Below, piece by piece: positions 6,087-12,889 of a DNA stretch of 12,889 nt. The translations under genes and the position numbers were made by a program. Source of the DNA: an uncultured Bacteriovorax sp. (GTDB lineage: Bacteria; Bdellovibrionota; Bacteriovoracia; Bacteriovoracales; Bacteriovoracaceae). The notes beneath the pieces are model-generated. The model saw only the letters and a program-made list of their open reading frames with translations. It did not search any database and was not told the origin of the DNA. Location: positions 1 through 12,889 of the forward strand of contig CAMLKK010000058.1 of NCBI GenBank assembly GCA_946480715.1, in the 5' to 3' direction. Numbering within the stretch: the first letter of the stretch is position 1; the number at the start of each line of letters is the position of its first letter.

Positions 6087-7408
6087 CATCTAGGACTTAT
6101 ACAGTTTCCAAAACCAGCGGTAATGGCCCCTAAAATCCCTCCATCACGGTCCATAATGTAGATATTTTGGTCAGCTTTCACTCGAGAGAGTACGCGCTGG
6201 CTCGTGAAGGCGATGAACTCGCCGTCATTGGAGTATGAGGGGTCTTCATTGGAGCCGAAATCTTTTGTGAGTCTCGATAGTCCTTCACCTTGAGATGAAA
6301 TTCTGAAGAGGTCAAAAGAGTTATCAAGCCATGATGAGAAAACGATTTCTTTTCCGTCTGGAGAAAATCGTGGAGTGGCATTGAATTGGCCTACGAAGCT
6401 GATGCGCTTAACATTTGTTTCGGTCCCACGTGGGTCCAGTGTATATATCATCGCTTTGCCTGGTCTGTCTGAAAGGAAGGCCATCAAAGTTCCATCTGCT
6501 GTAATTGATGGATCGACATCAGAAGAAAAATGGTTTGTGATTTTTCTGAGATCTTTTGTTTCAACATTCATCTCATAAATTTCTGCGTTTCCAGATGATG
6601 TGAGTGTGAGCGCAATACTTCTTCCGTTTGCTAAAAATACTGCCCCCGAATTGATACCTTCTTTGCTTGAGAGAATACTCGCCTGACGTGTACGCATATC
6701 CATTAGATAAAGATTGATGTTACGTTTTTTTCCAGCTTGCTCGATCAATGAATAAACGAGGTAGCGGCCGTCGTAAGACATAGAAGGAGAAATCGTGATT
6801 CCACCGTGATTTGTAATCTGCTGAACATTTTTTCCATCGAAATCCATCATATAGATTTCTTTAACTGTTTTTCTTCCGCGTGAATTGCGATCAGAAACAA
6901 AAATGATTTTTGATTCGAAAATCGATTCTTTTCCGACCATTTGTTTGTAAGCGCCGTTTGCTAATTTATGACCTTGCGTTCTTAGGTCTGCGAGGTTTGC
7001 TGTTAAAGTTTGATTGTAAATTTGTTTGCGATTTTTGATGTCTTCAAAAATCACGTTTACTTTCATACCCTCACCTGCTTTATCAACGCTTGCTGTACCG
7101 AGGTAGCGAATCCCTTTTCCATTCCAATAATCGTAATTTGTGTTTTGACGAAAAGCTGTGTTGTTTGGAGCACTCTCAATCAGATAGAATTTTTTTTGAT
7201 AAAAACTAAAATCGTTCCTGAGTAATTTTACTAGTTCAGTGGCCGCGTTTTTTTGAGCAGCTGTTAATCCAGCACCAACATAGGCGTCCTGAATAATCAT
7301 TTTATCTTTTTCGATTGTGGCTTCACCAACAGCAACGACTGTTAGATTGTCATCTTGAGCGAAAGCAACATTCACGATTAACATCATCAATACAAAAATT
7401 TTCTTCAT
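6074..7408 (-). CDS. tolB: Tol-Pal system protein TolB
   Basis: TolB is the periplasmic beta-propeller of the Tol system and normally binds Pal and the TolA C-terminus during outer-membrane constriction. The 444-residue length fits the family (E. coli TolB about 430). A signal peptide (MKKIFVLMMLIVNVAFA) with cleavage near residue 17 is followed by the N-terminal alpha/beta domain at about 20-160. A propeller at about 165-440 shows repeated TolB-type blades such as SPSMSYDGRYLVYS (207-220), DPSITADGTLMAFLSDR (299-315), TPRFSPDGKEIVFSS (345-359) and DPSYSNDGEFIAFTSQR (389-405). Start ATG 7408 has AAGGA 6 nt upstream, 18 nt after the tolA stop. The gene ends at a probable terminator. The next gene is a regulator rather than pal, which usually follows tolB. 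Confidence 0.95.
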   Translation of the reverse strand: MKKIFVLMMLIVNVAFAQDDNLTVVAVGEATIEKDKMIIQDAYVGAGLTAAQKNAATELVKLLRNDFSFYQKKFYLIESAPNNTAFRQNTNYDYWNGKGIRYLGTASVDKAGEGMKVNVIFEDIKNRKQIYNQTLTANLADLRTQGHKLANGAYKQMVGKESIFESKIIFVSDRNSRGRKTVKEIYMMDFDGKNVQQITNHGGITISPSMSYDGRYLVYSLIEQAGKKRNINLYLMDMRTRQASILSSKEGINSGAVFLANGRSIALTLTSSGNAEIYEMNVETKDLRKITNHFSSDVDPSITADGTLMAFLSDRPGKAMIYTLDPRGTETNVKRISFVGQFNATPRFSPDGKEIVFSSWLDNSFDLFRISSQGEGLSRLTKDFGSNEDPSYSNDGEFIAFTSQRVLSRVKADQNIYIMDRDGGILGAITAGFGNCISPRWYNF

Positions 7409-7426
7409 ACAAAATCCTTCACAAGT

Positions 7427-8281
7427 CTAAAGTGGAAAGCCTAAAACAATATGCCCTTGCTGAGCGCGATTTCCTAGGTTCTCTGCAAGAGGTGGGAATG
7501 GAGCTGCTGCACGAACAGCTTCCAGTGCACGCTGATCATAATCCTGATCACCGCTTGGTTCATAAATAGTTGCTCGCGTGAGTTCGCCATTTTCACTTAA
7601 CCAAATGCGCACGCGACATTTTAATTTTTTATCTGCTAAATATTGCGGAAGAGTCCACTTCGGCTTCACGATACGAGTCACTTTCAGAGTATATTCCTGG
7701 AAAGCTGTGAGATCGCCTGATGGTCCATCGCCATACATTTGTGATCCCTTCGAAAGTTTATTTCCCGAAAGGACAAGAGCTTTGAGGTCAGTCGCCTTTT
7801 CACCGTACAGACCTTTCTCTGCCTTAGTTGTTCCTTTATCTTCTATTTTTTTGCTGCCTAATTTTTTTAACTTATTTAGAAAGTCTTCGCGTTTAGCTGC
7901 GGCCTTTGCTTCTTCAAGTGCTGGAACAGGATCGGGAGCTGTTTCTTTAACAACTTCTTTCGGTTCTTCTTTGACTGGCTCCGGCGCTTTTTCTTCAACC
8001 TTAGCTTCAACAGCAGCAGGTTCTTCCTTTTTAACTTCCTCTACTCCGCTCGACATATTTTGCAATTCTTTCAACGTGTGAGTCGGCATCGCCACCATAT
8101 CAACACGAACAGATGCTTGCACTAATTCAATGTTCGCATCTCTTTGCGCGCGCGTGAGTTCAAAAGCAACTTTGGAAGTTGTGACAGTCAAAAGCACAAG
8201 CCCGATATGAACATAAAAAGACCGTCTTAAATAAAACGGAAAGGGCTTATCACCTTGTAGTTTTGGGGTATAGACTCTCAT
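7427..8281 (-). CDS. tolA: TolA/TonB-family energy-transducing protein
   Basis: This inner-membrane-anchored protein should link the TolQ-TolR motor to periplasmic TolB and the outer membrane. One TM segment lies at about 21-41 and begins SFYVHIG. Ser21 and His25 reproduce the SxxxH pair that TonB and TolA use to contact ExbB/TolQ. A Lys/Glu/Pro/Ala-rich linker spans about 78-150 (repeats such as KEEP, VKEEPKEVVKE). A TonB/TolA C-terminal domain spans about 195-284 and includes CRVRIWLSENGELTRATIYEPSG and the end sequence GHIVLGFPL. At 284 residues it is shorter than E. coli TolA (421), and the Pro/Glu/Lys linker is more TonB-like; the position between tolR and tolB argues for TolA. The start overlaps the tolR stop by one base (TAATG), indicating translational coupling. 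Confidence 0.88.
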   Translation of the reverse strand: MRVYTPKLQGDKPFPFYLRRSFYVHIGLVLLTVTTSKVAFELTRAQRDANIELVQASVRVDMVAMPTHTLKELQNMSSGVEEVKKEEPAAVEAKVEEKAPEPVKEEPKEVVKETAPDPVPALEEAKAAAKREDFLNKLKKLGSKKIEDKGTTKAEKGLYGEKATDLKALVLSGNKLSKGSQMYGDGPSGDLTAFQEYTLKVTRIVKPKWTLPQYLADKKLKCRVRIWLSENGELTRATIYEPSGDQDYDQRALEAVRAAAPFPPLAENLGNRAQQGHIVLGFPL

Positions 8282-8700
8282 TATTTGTTTTTATCTTCCG
8301 TCACAGTTACGAGCGCAATTTGATGAATGCCACCACGTTTTAAAAACGACATCAACTTCGCAACTTTTCCATAAGAAAGCGCAAAATCAGCACGCAAAAA
8401 AAGTGTCTCCGTTTTATTCGCTTTAAACTGCTCTTTGATCATCGGAATGATTTCGCTGTCTAAAATTTTATCTTTTCCTAAAAAGTATTCTTCGCTTTTT
8501 GAAAAAGAGAGAATAACTTGTTTTGCGTTCAAGTTAACCGGATTCACTTCTTTAGTTTTAGGAAGATCAAGTTTGATTCCGTTTAACATCAGAGGGGCAG
8601 TTACCATGAAGATAACGAGGAGAACGAGCATAACGTCTACGAGTGGTGTGACGTTGATGTCGCTGATGGCGCCTTTCTTTTTACCTGTGCTAAATCCCAT
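8281..8700 (-). CDS. tolR: Tol motor protein TolR (ExbD/TolR family)
   Basis: TolR with TolQ forms the proton-driven motor that energises TolA. The 139-residue length is typical. A short Lys-rich cytoplasmic tail leads into one TM segment at about 17-38 (NVTPLVDVMLVLLVIFMV), with the essential membrane Asp at position 22. The periplasmic domain holds the family pattern RADFALSYGKVAKLM near 104-118, followed by IHQIALVT. ATG 8700 is 2 nt after the tolQ stop and has GGAG 5-6 nt upstream, inside the end of tolQ. It is shared-codon coupled to tolA downstream. Paralogous ExbD cannot be told apart by sequence alone; tolB downstream settles it. Confidence 0.95.
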   Translation of the reverse strand: MGFSTGKKKGAISDINVTPLVDVMLVLLVIFMVTAPLMLNGIKLDLPKTKEVNPVNLNAKQVILSFSKSEEYFLGKDKILDSEIIPMIKEQFKANKTETLFLRADFALSYGKVAKLMSFLKRGGIHQIALVTVTEDKNK

Positions 8701-8702
8701 TC

Positions 8703-9398
8703 TTACTCCACAATGCTTCTTTCAACAACGTTCAAGAAGTCCTGTCCGAAACTCTCCATCTCTGCATTGAATTTTTCGTTCACACTGTTGAAATGGTTGT
8801 AAAACCAAACAGCAGGAATGGCAGCAGCAAGACCAACTGCTGTTGCAACAAGTGCTTCAGCAATACCAGGAGCTACTGCATCGATTGATCCACCACCAGT
8901 CGCAAGACCAGCGAAAGCGTCGATGATTCCCCAAACCGTTCCAAAGAGACCTACGAATGGAGTTACTGATCCAATTGAAGCGAGAGTTGAAAGTCTATTT
9001 CCTAATTCTTCATTTGTTTCGTTGGCACCTTTTTTAAGTCCACGCTCTAGAACACCCATACCAAAATTTTGGAAGTGGAAAGCAAGACCTGTCTTATGTT
9101 GTCCGCTGTAGGCTTCTTTCATTTTTGTGAGTTCGCGATAGCCGTTCACAAAAAGTTGCTTATAAGGAGAGAACGGTAGAAGTTCGCTCTTTAACATAAT
9201 GTCTTTCAAATTTTCAGATGAATTATAAATTTCAAAAAACCGCTGATTCTCTTCTTCAACTTCTTTGTAGAGACGACGTTTTTTTAAAATAATTGCCCAA
9301 GAAAAAACCGATGCGGCCACGAGCATACCTAGTACGATTTTTACGACTAGACCTGATTGAAGCATAATATTGATAATGTCTAATTTTCCTTCAGCCAC
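8703..9398 (-). CDS. tolQ: Tol motor protein TolQ (MotA/TolQ/ExbB family)
   Basis: TolQ is the pentameric inner-membrane channel partner of TolR. The 231-residue protein has the three family TM segments at about 17-37, 138-160 and 172-196. The signature spans SIGSVTPFVGLFGTVWGII (about 142-160) and PGIAEALVATAVGLAAAIPA, which are the conserved proton-channel helices. The start codon is GTG 9398, chosen because GAAGGAG lies 7 nt upstream and the next residues match the family N-terminus. It is the first gene of tolQRAB, with a 65-nt gap from the preceding membrane-protein gene. Confidence 0.95.
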   Translation of the reverse strand: MAEGKLDIINIMLQSGLVVKIVLGMLVAASVFSWAIILKKRRLYKEVEEENQRFFEIYNSSENLKDIMLKSELLPFSPYKQLFVNGYRELTKMKEAYSGQHKTGLAFHFQNFGMGVLERGLKKGANETNEELGNRLSTLASIGSVTPFVGLFGTVWGIIDAFAGLATGGGSIDAVAPGIAEALVATAVGLAAAIPAVWFYNHFNSVNEKFNAEMESFGQDFLNVVERSIVE

Positions 9399-9428
9399 TT
9401 TTTTACTCCTTCATTGTATTGCCCTTTA

Positions 9429-9457
9429 ATAATAGACAATAAATGCCAGATTGGTGA
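9429..9457 (-). promoter_or_regulatory. Weak candidate promoter ahead of tolQ
   Basis: In the 65-nt gap before tolQ the minus strand has TATTAT (9434-9429), a 5/6 match to a -10 box, about 30 nt before the GTG. The hexamer 17 nt further up, TCACCA (9457-9452), is a poor -35. tolQRAB may therefore rely on transcription from the upstream cassette or on an activated promoter here. No terminator hairpin was found in this gap. Confidence 0.25.
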
Positions 9458-9463
9458 GTAAAA

Positions 9464-10339
9464 TTAATCCCGATAAATGTACTCGGGCTTCTTATGAAGA
9501 TGGTACTGCAGATAACCCACACTGAAAGCAATCAGCAGAAAGATTGAAGTTGTCGAAATTTTTCTAACAGGTGCAAAGAAAGAATAAACGTCACCCCATG
9601 CTGGATCTAAACCAAAGAGAATGTAAGTGGGAGTGATAAAGGTGATCAGGAAAAACATAGGAAGAGTCCAGTTTTTTCTTCTCCACTCACTCGTATAGAT
9701 GAGGAGAAAGAAAAAAGCATAAAGCTTCATCGATATAGTAAGTTCGTAAATAAAAGTCGCTGTCGTGCAAAAGTAAAACAATAAAGGAAACAAAAATAAT
9801 CTACGCAGACGTAAGGCTTCATCACGAACTGGATAAAAGAGATCGAGGACAATTGTCAGAAGAAAATCGACAGCGAAAAAAATCAATGTTCCGGCCATTG
9901 AGAGAACGAGTCGATTAATTTCAAAAATCATTTTGCTGTTGATGGCCACCTGGCCCACTCCCCAGAGACCAATTAATAAAAAACACAAAACGGAAAAAAC
10001 CTCAACTCTTGGGGTTTGGATTGAATTTCGGAAATAACTTTTTAGTGACGAGAGTTTGTTTGTCTTGAGGTTGATAAATTGCATCCCTAGATACAAGACG
10101 AGCAGTTTAGAGACAATAATAAGGGTCCATCCTCTATCGCCAATCCAATCTCCAATAGTTCGGATGCTGTGACCAAGTAAGAGATGAAAAAACGAAACCA
10201 GGGAAATCATAATTAAATGAAGCGACCATAAAACGAGATAAAAAACCAGATAACCGATGATCTGACGACCAAGGTTGGACCGAAAAAATTCCGGAACCCG
10301 ATCAGTGAGAAAATAGCGAAATGCTGCCAATAATCTCAT
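9464..10339 (-). CDS. Polytopic inner-membrane protein of unknown function
   Basis: I do not recognise this 291-residue family. The protein has about seven to eight hydrophobic segments, roughly at 27-54, 72-90, 113-132, 147-168, 181-199, 205-216, 225-244 and 262-278. Arg/Lys-rich loops (for example DEALRLRRLF at 173-182 and EWRRKN) help orient it. There is no signal peptide, ATP-binding motif or obvious catalytic His/Asp/Glu set, so a transporter, channel or membrane scaffold are all possible. ATG 10339 follows the upstream stop with no gap (TAAATG), so translation is coupled to the secreted M48-like protein. Its position suggests the two products may work together at the inner membrane. Confidence 0.8.
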   Translation of the reverse strand: MRLLAAFRYFLTDRVPEFFRSNLGRQIIGYLVFYLVLWSLHLIMISLVSFFHLLLGHSIRTIGDWIGDRGWTLIIVSKLLVLYLGMQFINLKTNKLSSLKSYFRNSIQTPRVEVFSVLCFLLIGLWGVGQVAINSKMIFEINRLVLSMAGTLIFFAVDFLLTIVLDLFYPVRDEALRLRRLFLFPLLFYFCTTATFIYELTISMKLYAFFFLLIYTSEWRRKNWTLPMFFLITFITPTYILFGLDPAWGDVYSFFAPVRKISTTSIFLLIAFSVGYLQYHLHKKPEYIYRD

Positions 10340-11197
10340 TTAAAAACGCGTTTGTTTTGGTTTGAGCCAGTTTAATTGTAATTCAGGAGATGGATAAATC
10401 TGACCATACTTTTTATAAAGTGCATTGGTCTTGGTTAATTGATCAATCTTTTCCAGCATCGTGAGATAGGTATTCCACATTTTTAAATCATTTTTTAAAA
10501 ATGCATCCATCTCTTTTGTAACTTCGAACTGATCTTGAAAACTAAAGCCTTTTTCAAAAAGAACTGTGTTGTACTTTTGCAAATGAGCATCGATAAGTTT
10601 TTTATCAAATGGTTTACCTGCAAAGTTGCTTCCCATATAGGCTTCAAGCTCTTTAGAAGTCACATAACTTTTGAAATAACCTTTTCTTGCGCGAAGGAAA
10701 TCTTCAAATAACAGCATAGAAATTTCTACTTTAGAAAGATCAAGCGTCCTGATGAATGGAAGAGATAGAAGAAAAATGTATTCTTGATCATTCGTCGGTA
10801 GTGCTGCATGAATAACTTCCGTCGTATCCAGAACAAGAATTTTAATTTTCTTTTCATAATGGCCGTGCGACTCGAGCAAAGAAATGAATGCTTTCTCCAG
10901 TTCAAAATCAGGTTTATGAAAATCCCATTTTAAAACAGGTGCATTTTTGACTAACCACAATTCAGAAAACATGTTCCAGAAAACATCTTCCGTTGGAACA
11001 TTGAAGCGTTTCATCTCAGCTAGTTTTTTCCTATCTAATAAAACGCGCTTTTCATCTTCCTTTTTCTTCAGCTCCCCTTCCAGACCATCTTTTTTGATGA
11101 TGTCTTTAATTGAAGAGAAATCTAAAAGCTCTTTGTCTTTTGGAGCTTCTTCGGCATAAACCGTAGTCAAAAGAAGGAATGCTAATAATGCTTTCAT
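10340..11197 (-). CDS. Secreted protein resembling an inactive M48 metallopeptidase
   Basis: This 285-residue protein has a signal peptide (MKALLAFLLLTTVYA) and no other TM segment. Residues about 20-65 are charged and helical. Residues 118-175 read like the core of an M48 peptidase: a beta strand IKILVLDTTEVIHAALP, a hydrophobic strand EYIFLLSLPFI, then a helix beginning EISMLLFEDFLRARKGYF. In active M48 enzymes that helix carries HExxH. The gapless match places Glu165-Asp166 and Arg169 at the His-Glu and second His positions. About 60 residues on, FQDQFEVTKEMD contains Glu225, which could match the third ligand of the ExxAD motif. If correct, the fold survives but the zinc site does not. 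This is visual alignment only, and the protein may belong to another family. The start overlaps the SH3 gene stop (ATGA). Confidence 0.75.
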   Translation of the reverse strand: MKALLAFLLLTTVYAEEAPKDKELLDFSSIKDIIKKDGLEGELKKKEDEKRVLLDRKKLAEMKRFNVPTEDVFWNMFSELWLVKNAPVLKWDFHKPDFELEKAFISLLESHGHYEKKIKILVLDTTEVIHAALPTNDQEYIFLLSLPFIRTLDLSKVEISMLLFEDFLRARKGYFKSYVTSKELEAYMGSNFAGKPFDKKLIDAHLQKYNTVLFEKGFSFQDQFEVTKEMDAFLKNDLKMWNTYLTMLEKIDQLTKTNALYKKYGQIYPSPELQLNWLKPKQTRF

Positions 11198-11625
11198 TGT
11201 CTCACCTTCGATTTACCCTGAACGTATTGGTCGTATAGTCTCGCCCAATAATAAAGATCGGTAATGCTTAAGTTTAGACCTTCAAAAAATTTCGAATACT
11301 CTTCTTCGAAACATTCATTTTTTTTGTCACTTAAATAATCAGTCATAATGTAGCCCTCATAAGGACCAACATTGACCAGATGCCATTGTTCGCCGTAAAT
11401 TACGAACTCTTTTCCATCTTTCGAAACTTCTTTCATGACTTTTACAGGATGATTGCAGCTAATTGTTGTCATGACTTGCGAATAGCGTGAGGGATTCTGA
11501 TGAACGTTCCCCATCATTCTATTAAAATACTTAACGCCCAAAACAGACTTCGTTAAAGCAGGCGCAGTTATTGTTTGGGCCTGGGCCGACAAACTCATGA
11601 ATAATGTAAGGAGGATAACCTTCAT
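11194..11625 (-). CDS. Secreted SH3-like domain protein
   Basis: This 143-residue exported protein starts at ATG 11625, preferred over the in-frame ATG at 11637. At 11625 the codon overlaps the upstream stop as TAATG, GGAAGG lies 4 nt before it, and the signal peptide MKVILLTLFMSLSAQAQ starts at residue 1. Residues about 45-100 resemble a bacterial SH3 domain: VMTTISCNHPVKVMKE, then EQWHLVNVGPYEGYIMTDYL with the usual Trp...Val...Gly-Tyr-Ile/Val ending. Such domains commonly bind peptidoglycan or partner proteins in the periplasm. A helical, aromatic tail follows (residues about 110-143). The two Cys (in SCNHP and NECFEE) could form a disulfide. It lies between the LapB-like and M48-like genes with overlaps at both ends. 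Confidence 0.78.
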   Translation of the reverse strand: MKVILLTLFMSLSAQAQTITAPALTKSVLGVKYFNRMMGNVHQNPSRYSQVMTTISCNHPVKVMKEVSKDGKEFVIYGEQWHLVNVGPYEGYIMTDYLSDKKNECFEEEYSKFFEGLNLSITDLYYWARLYDQYVQGKSKVRQ

Positions 11626-12857
11626 TAAACCTTCCATCTAAATTGGATAGTTTCCCACTCGTGGCATTGTGGACAACGCCAGAACAAACTATCTGAATTG
11701 TAACCACACTGACGACAGTAATGTTTCGCCAGCGTTTGGTGTAAGTTTTCTAAAAGACCTTTTGTCTGATTAAGAGCTTCATCTTTCTTTTGAAGTTCAA
11801 TGAGAAGCTTGATGTATTCGACTTTCATAACTTCTGAAGATGATTTGTTCTGATCCATCCATGATTTGAGAAGTTCAAAAGCAGATTCGATCATTCCCGA
11901 CTCTTTCAAAAGACGAACTTTAGAAAGAACAACTGAAGCGGAAGTCAAAAGCTCTTTATCATTCATTTCCAGGAAGTATTTACGAAGAATTTCCTGGCGG
12001 GATAAATAAGCCTTTTTCAATTCTTCATCTTTCGTTTTGAACTGCTCATCAATTGAAACGAAAACAAAAGATGTATACATTGGGTGTTCTTTCAAAATTT
12101 CAAGCAGAAGATATTTTGCTTGCTCAAGATCACCACTTACTAAAAATAATTTAAGGCGTAGAATTTTTGCGGATACTGAAGGTGCAAATCGGAAAGCATC
12201 TTCCAAATCTTCTTCACATTTTTTGTAATCACCTTTTTCAAAATACTGTTTAGCTTTTTGAACAAGAATGTGTGAAATCGTCTCGGCTTGGTTTTGGTGC
12301 CCTACTTTTGAAAGCATGATACGACAGTTATAAGCTTGATCCCAATCCTCAATATCTTCATAAATGCGGCAGAGAGCTTGAATCACTTCATATTGATCGC
12401 GATTGATTTTTAAAACATCACGATAAGTTTCAATAGCCTTATCGATGAAGCCGCCTTTATCGAAATCGACTGCAAGTTCTTTAAGGGCACGAAGACGATG
12501 TGATTCAGAAATATTTTCGCGTGCAATAAGTGAGCGGTGAATACTAATAGCTTTTTCAATTTCGCCGTTACTGCGGAATAGTCCACCTAAAGCGAAATAT
12601 GTTTCAATCGTTTCACGGTTAATATCAACAGCACTGAGAAATTCTTTAATCGCGAGATCTTTATTACCGGAGATTAGGTATTGAGTAGCATTCAAAAAGA
12701 TTTTCGATTGAGCTTCAAAAATGGAATTGCGGTAACGCTTAGAAAGTTTTGCGCCCGTCTCTTTTTCGATCATGTAATGGTAGACAAGAACCATTGTAAT
12801 GAGAACGGCCACAACCGCTAATAAATGTTCTTGAATCCAAAGAAAGTATATTTCCAT
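11625..12857 (-). CDS. lapB: LapB/YciM-like membrane-anchored TPR protein with C-terminal zinc ribbon
   Basis: The 410-residue protein has an N-terminal TM anchor at about 8-28, a cytoplasmic array of TPR-like helix pairs at about 55-375 (for example ATQYLISGNKDLAIKEFLSA and IEKAISIHRSLI), and a C-terminal rubredoxin-type ribbon. That ribbon is CRQCG at 381-385 with CPQCHEW at 395-401, so Cys381, 384, 395 and 398 are likely metal ligands. Order, length (E. coli LapB 389 residues) and ribbon all match LapB. In E. coli LapB controls LPS synthesis by adapting LpxC for FtsH degradation; whether that role holds here is inference, and partners are not in the window. ATG 12857 has AGAAG about 7 nt upstream. 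It is the first gene of a coupled cassette leading toward tolQRAB. Confidence 0.85.
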   Translation of the reverse strand: MEIYFLWIQEHLLAVVAVLITMVLVYHYMIEKETGAKLSKRYRNSIFEAQSKIFLNATQYLISGNKDLAIKEFLSAVDINRETIETYFALGGLFRSNGEIEKAISIHRSLIARENISESHRLRALKELAVDFDKGGFIDKAIETYRDVLKINRDQYEVIQALCRIYEDIEDWDQAYNCRIMLSKVGHQNQAETISHILVQKAKQYFEKGDYKKCEEDLEDAFRFAPSVSAKILRLKLFLVSGDLEQAKYLLLEILKEHPMYTSFVFVSIDEQFKTKDEELKKAYLSRQEILRKYFLEMNDKELLTSASVVLSKVRLLKESGMIESAFELLKSWMDQNKSSSEVMKVEYIKLLIELQKKDEALNQTKGLLENLHQTLAKHYCRQCGYNSDSLFWRCPQCHEWETIQFRWKV

Positions 12858-12889
12858 TTTTTTCTTCTATTTTATTTGAACATTAATCG

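Noticed and set aside
7578..8081. Plus-strand open frame of 167 codons opposite tolA
   Set aside because: It is a Ser/Ala/Thr-rich mirror of the Lys/Glu/Pro linker of TolA, with no matching family features. The minus-strand gene is well supported by domains and ribosome sites.
1..12889. CRISPR arrays, insertion sequences, tRNA or rRNA genes, prophage or defence genes
   Set aside because: No regularly spaced repeats, transposase motifs, terminal inverted repeats, cloverleaf candidates or rRNA-like stretches were seen. The coding density is filled by envelope and division genes.

Overview
All supported genes in this window lie on the minus strand. The sequence is AT-rich and densely packed, with many 1-13 nt overlaps. 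Gene content is chromosomal cell-envelope and division machinery of a Gram-negative bacterium. The TolQ-TolR-TolA-TolB block, an FtsE-FtsX-EnvC-like block, a LapB-like TPR/zinc-ribbon protein and the general look of the proteins suggest a Bdellovibrionota-type organism (Bacteriovorax/Peredibacter-like). That placement is an inference from protein style and gene order, not a database match. I see no phage, insertion sequence, CRISPR array, tRNA or rRNA.

Layout, read in the direction of transcription (from high to low coordinate). (1) 12857-9464 is a tightly coupled four-gene cassette: a LapB/YciM-like membrane TPR protein, a secreted SH3-like protein, a secreted protein that looks like an M48 metallopeptidase with its zinc motif lost, and a polytopic membrane protein. 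(2) 9398-6074 is tolQ, tolR, tolA-like and tolB, closed by a probable terminator. No pal follows. (3) 5942-4125 has a good sigma70-type promoter, then a GAF / AAA+ / Fis-type regulator of the NtrC class, then a 73-residue basic-tailed protein, then a textbook Rho-independent terminator. (4) 4048-2600 is an HD-domain phosphohydrolase of the dNTPase-like family. (5) 2447-1 is ftsE, ftsX and an EnvC-like coiled-coil/LytM protein that runs off the window edge.

Functionally, the window pairs two systems that act on the envelope during division. Tol handles outer-membrane constriction. FtsEX-EnvC controls septal peptidoglycan hydrolysis. The LapB-like protein would add control of lipopolysaccharide supply if it works as in E. 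coli.

The most striking feature is a recurring theme of degenerate enzymes. The NtrC-class regulator lacks the GAFTGA loop, has Asn-Ser in place of the Walker B Asp-Glu, and has lost one Arg finger. The M48-like protein has Glu-Asp...Arg where HExxH is expected. The EnvC-like protein lacks canonical LytM zinc ligands in its first motif, and FtsE has an altered ABC signature. The regulator is the best candidate for something not well described: a sigma54-activator fold that probably can no longer activate sigma54.
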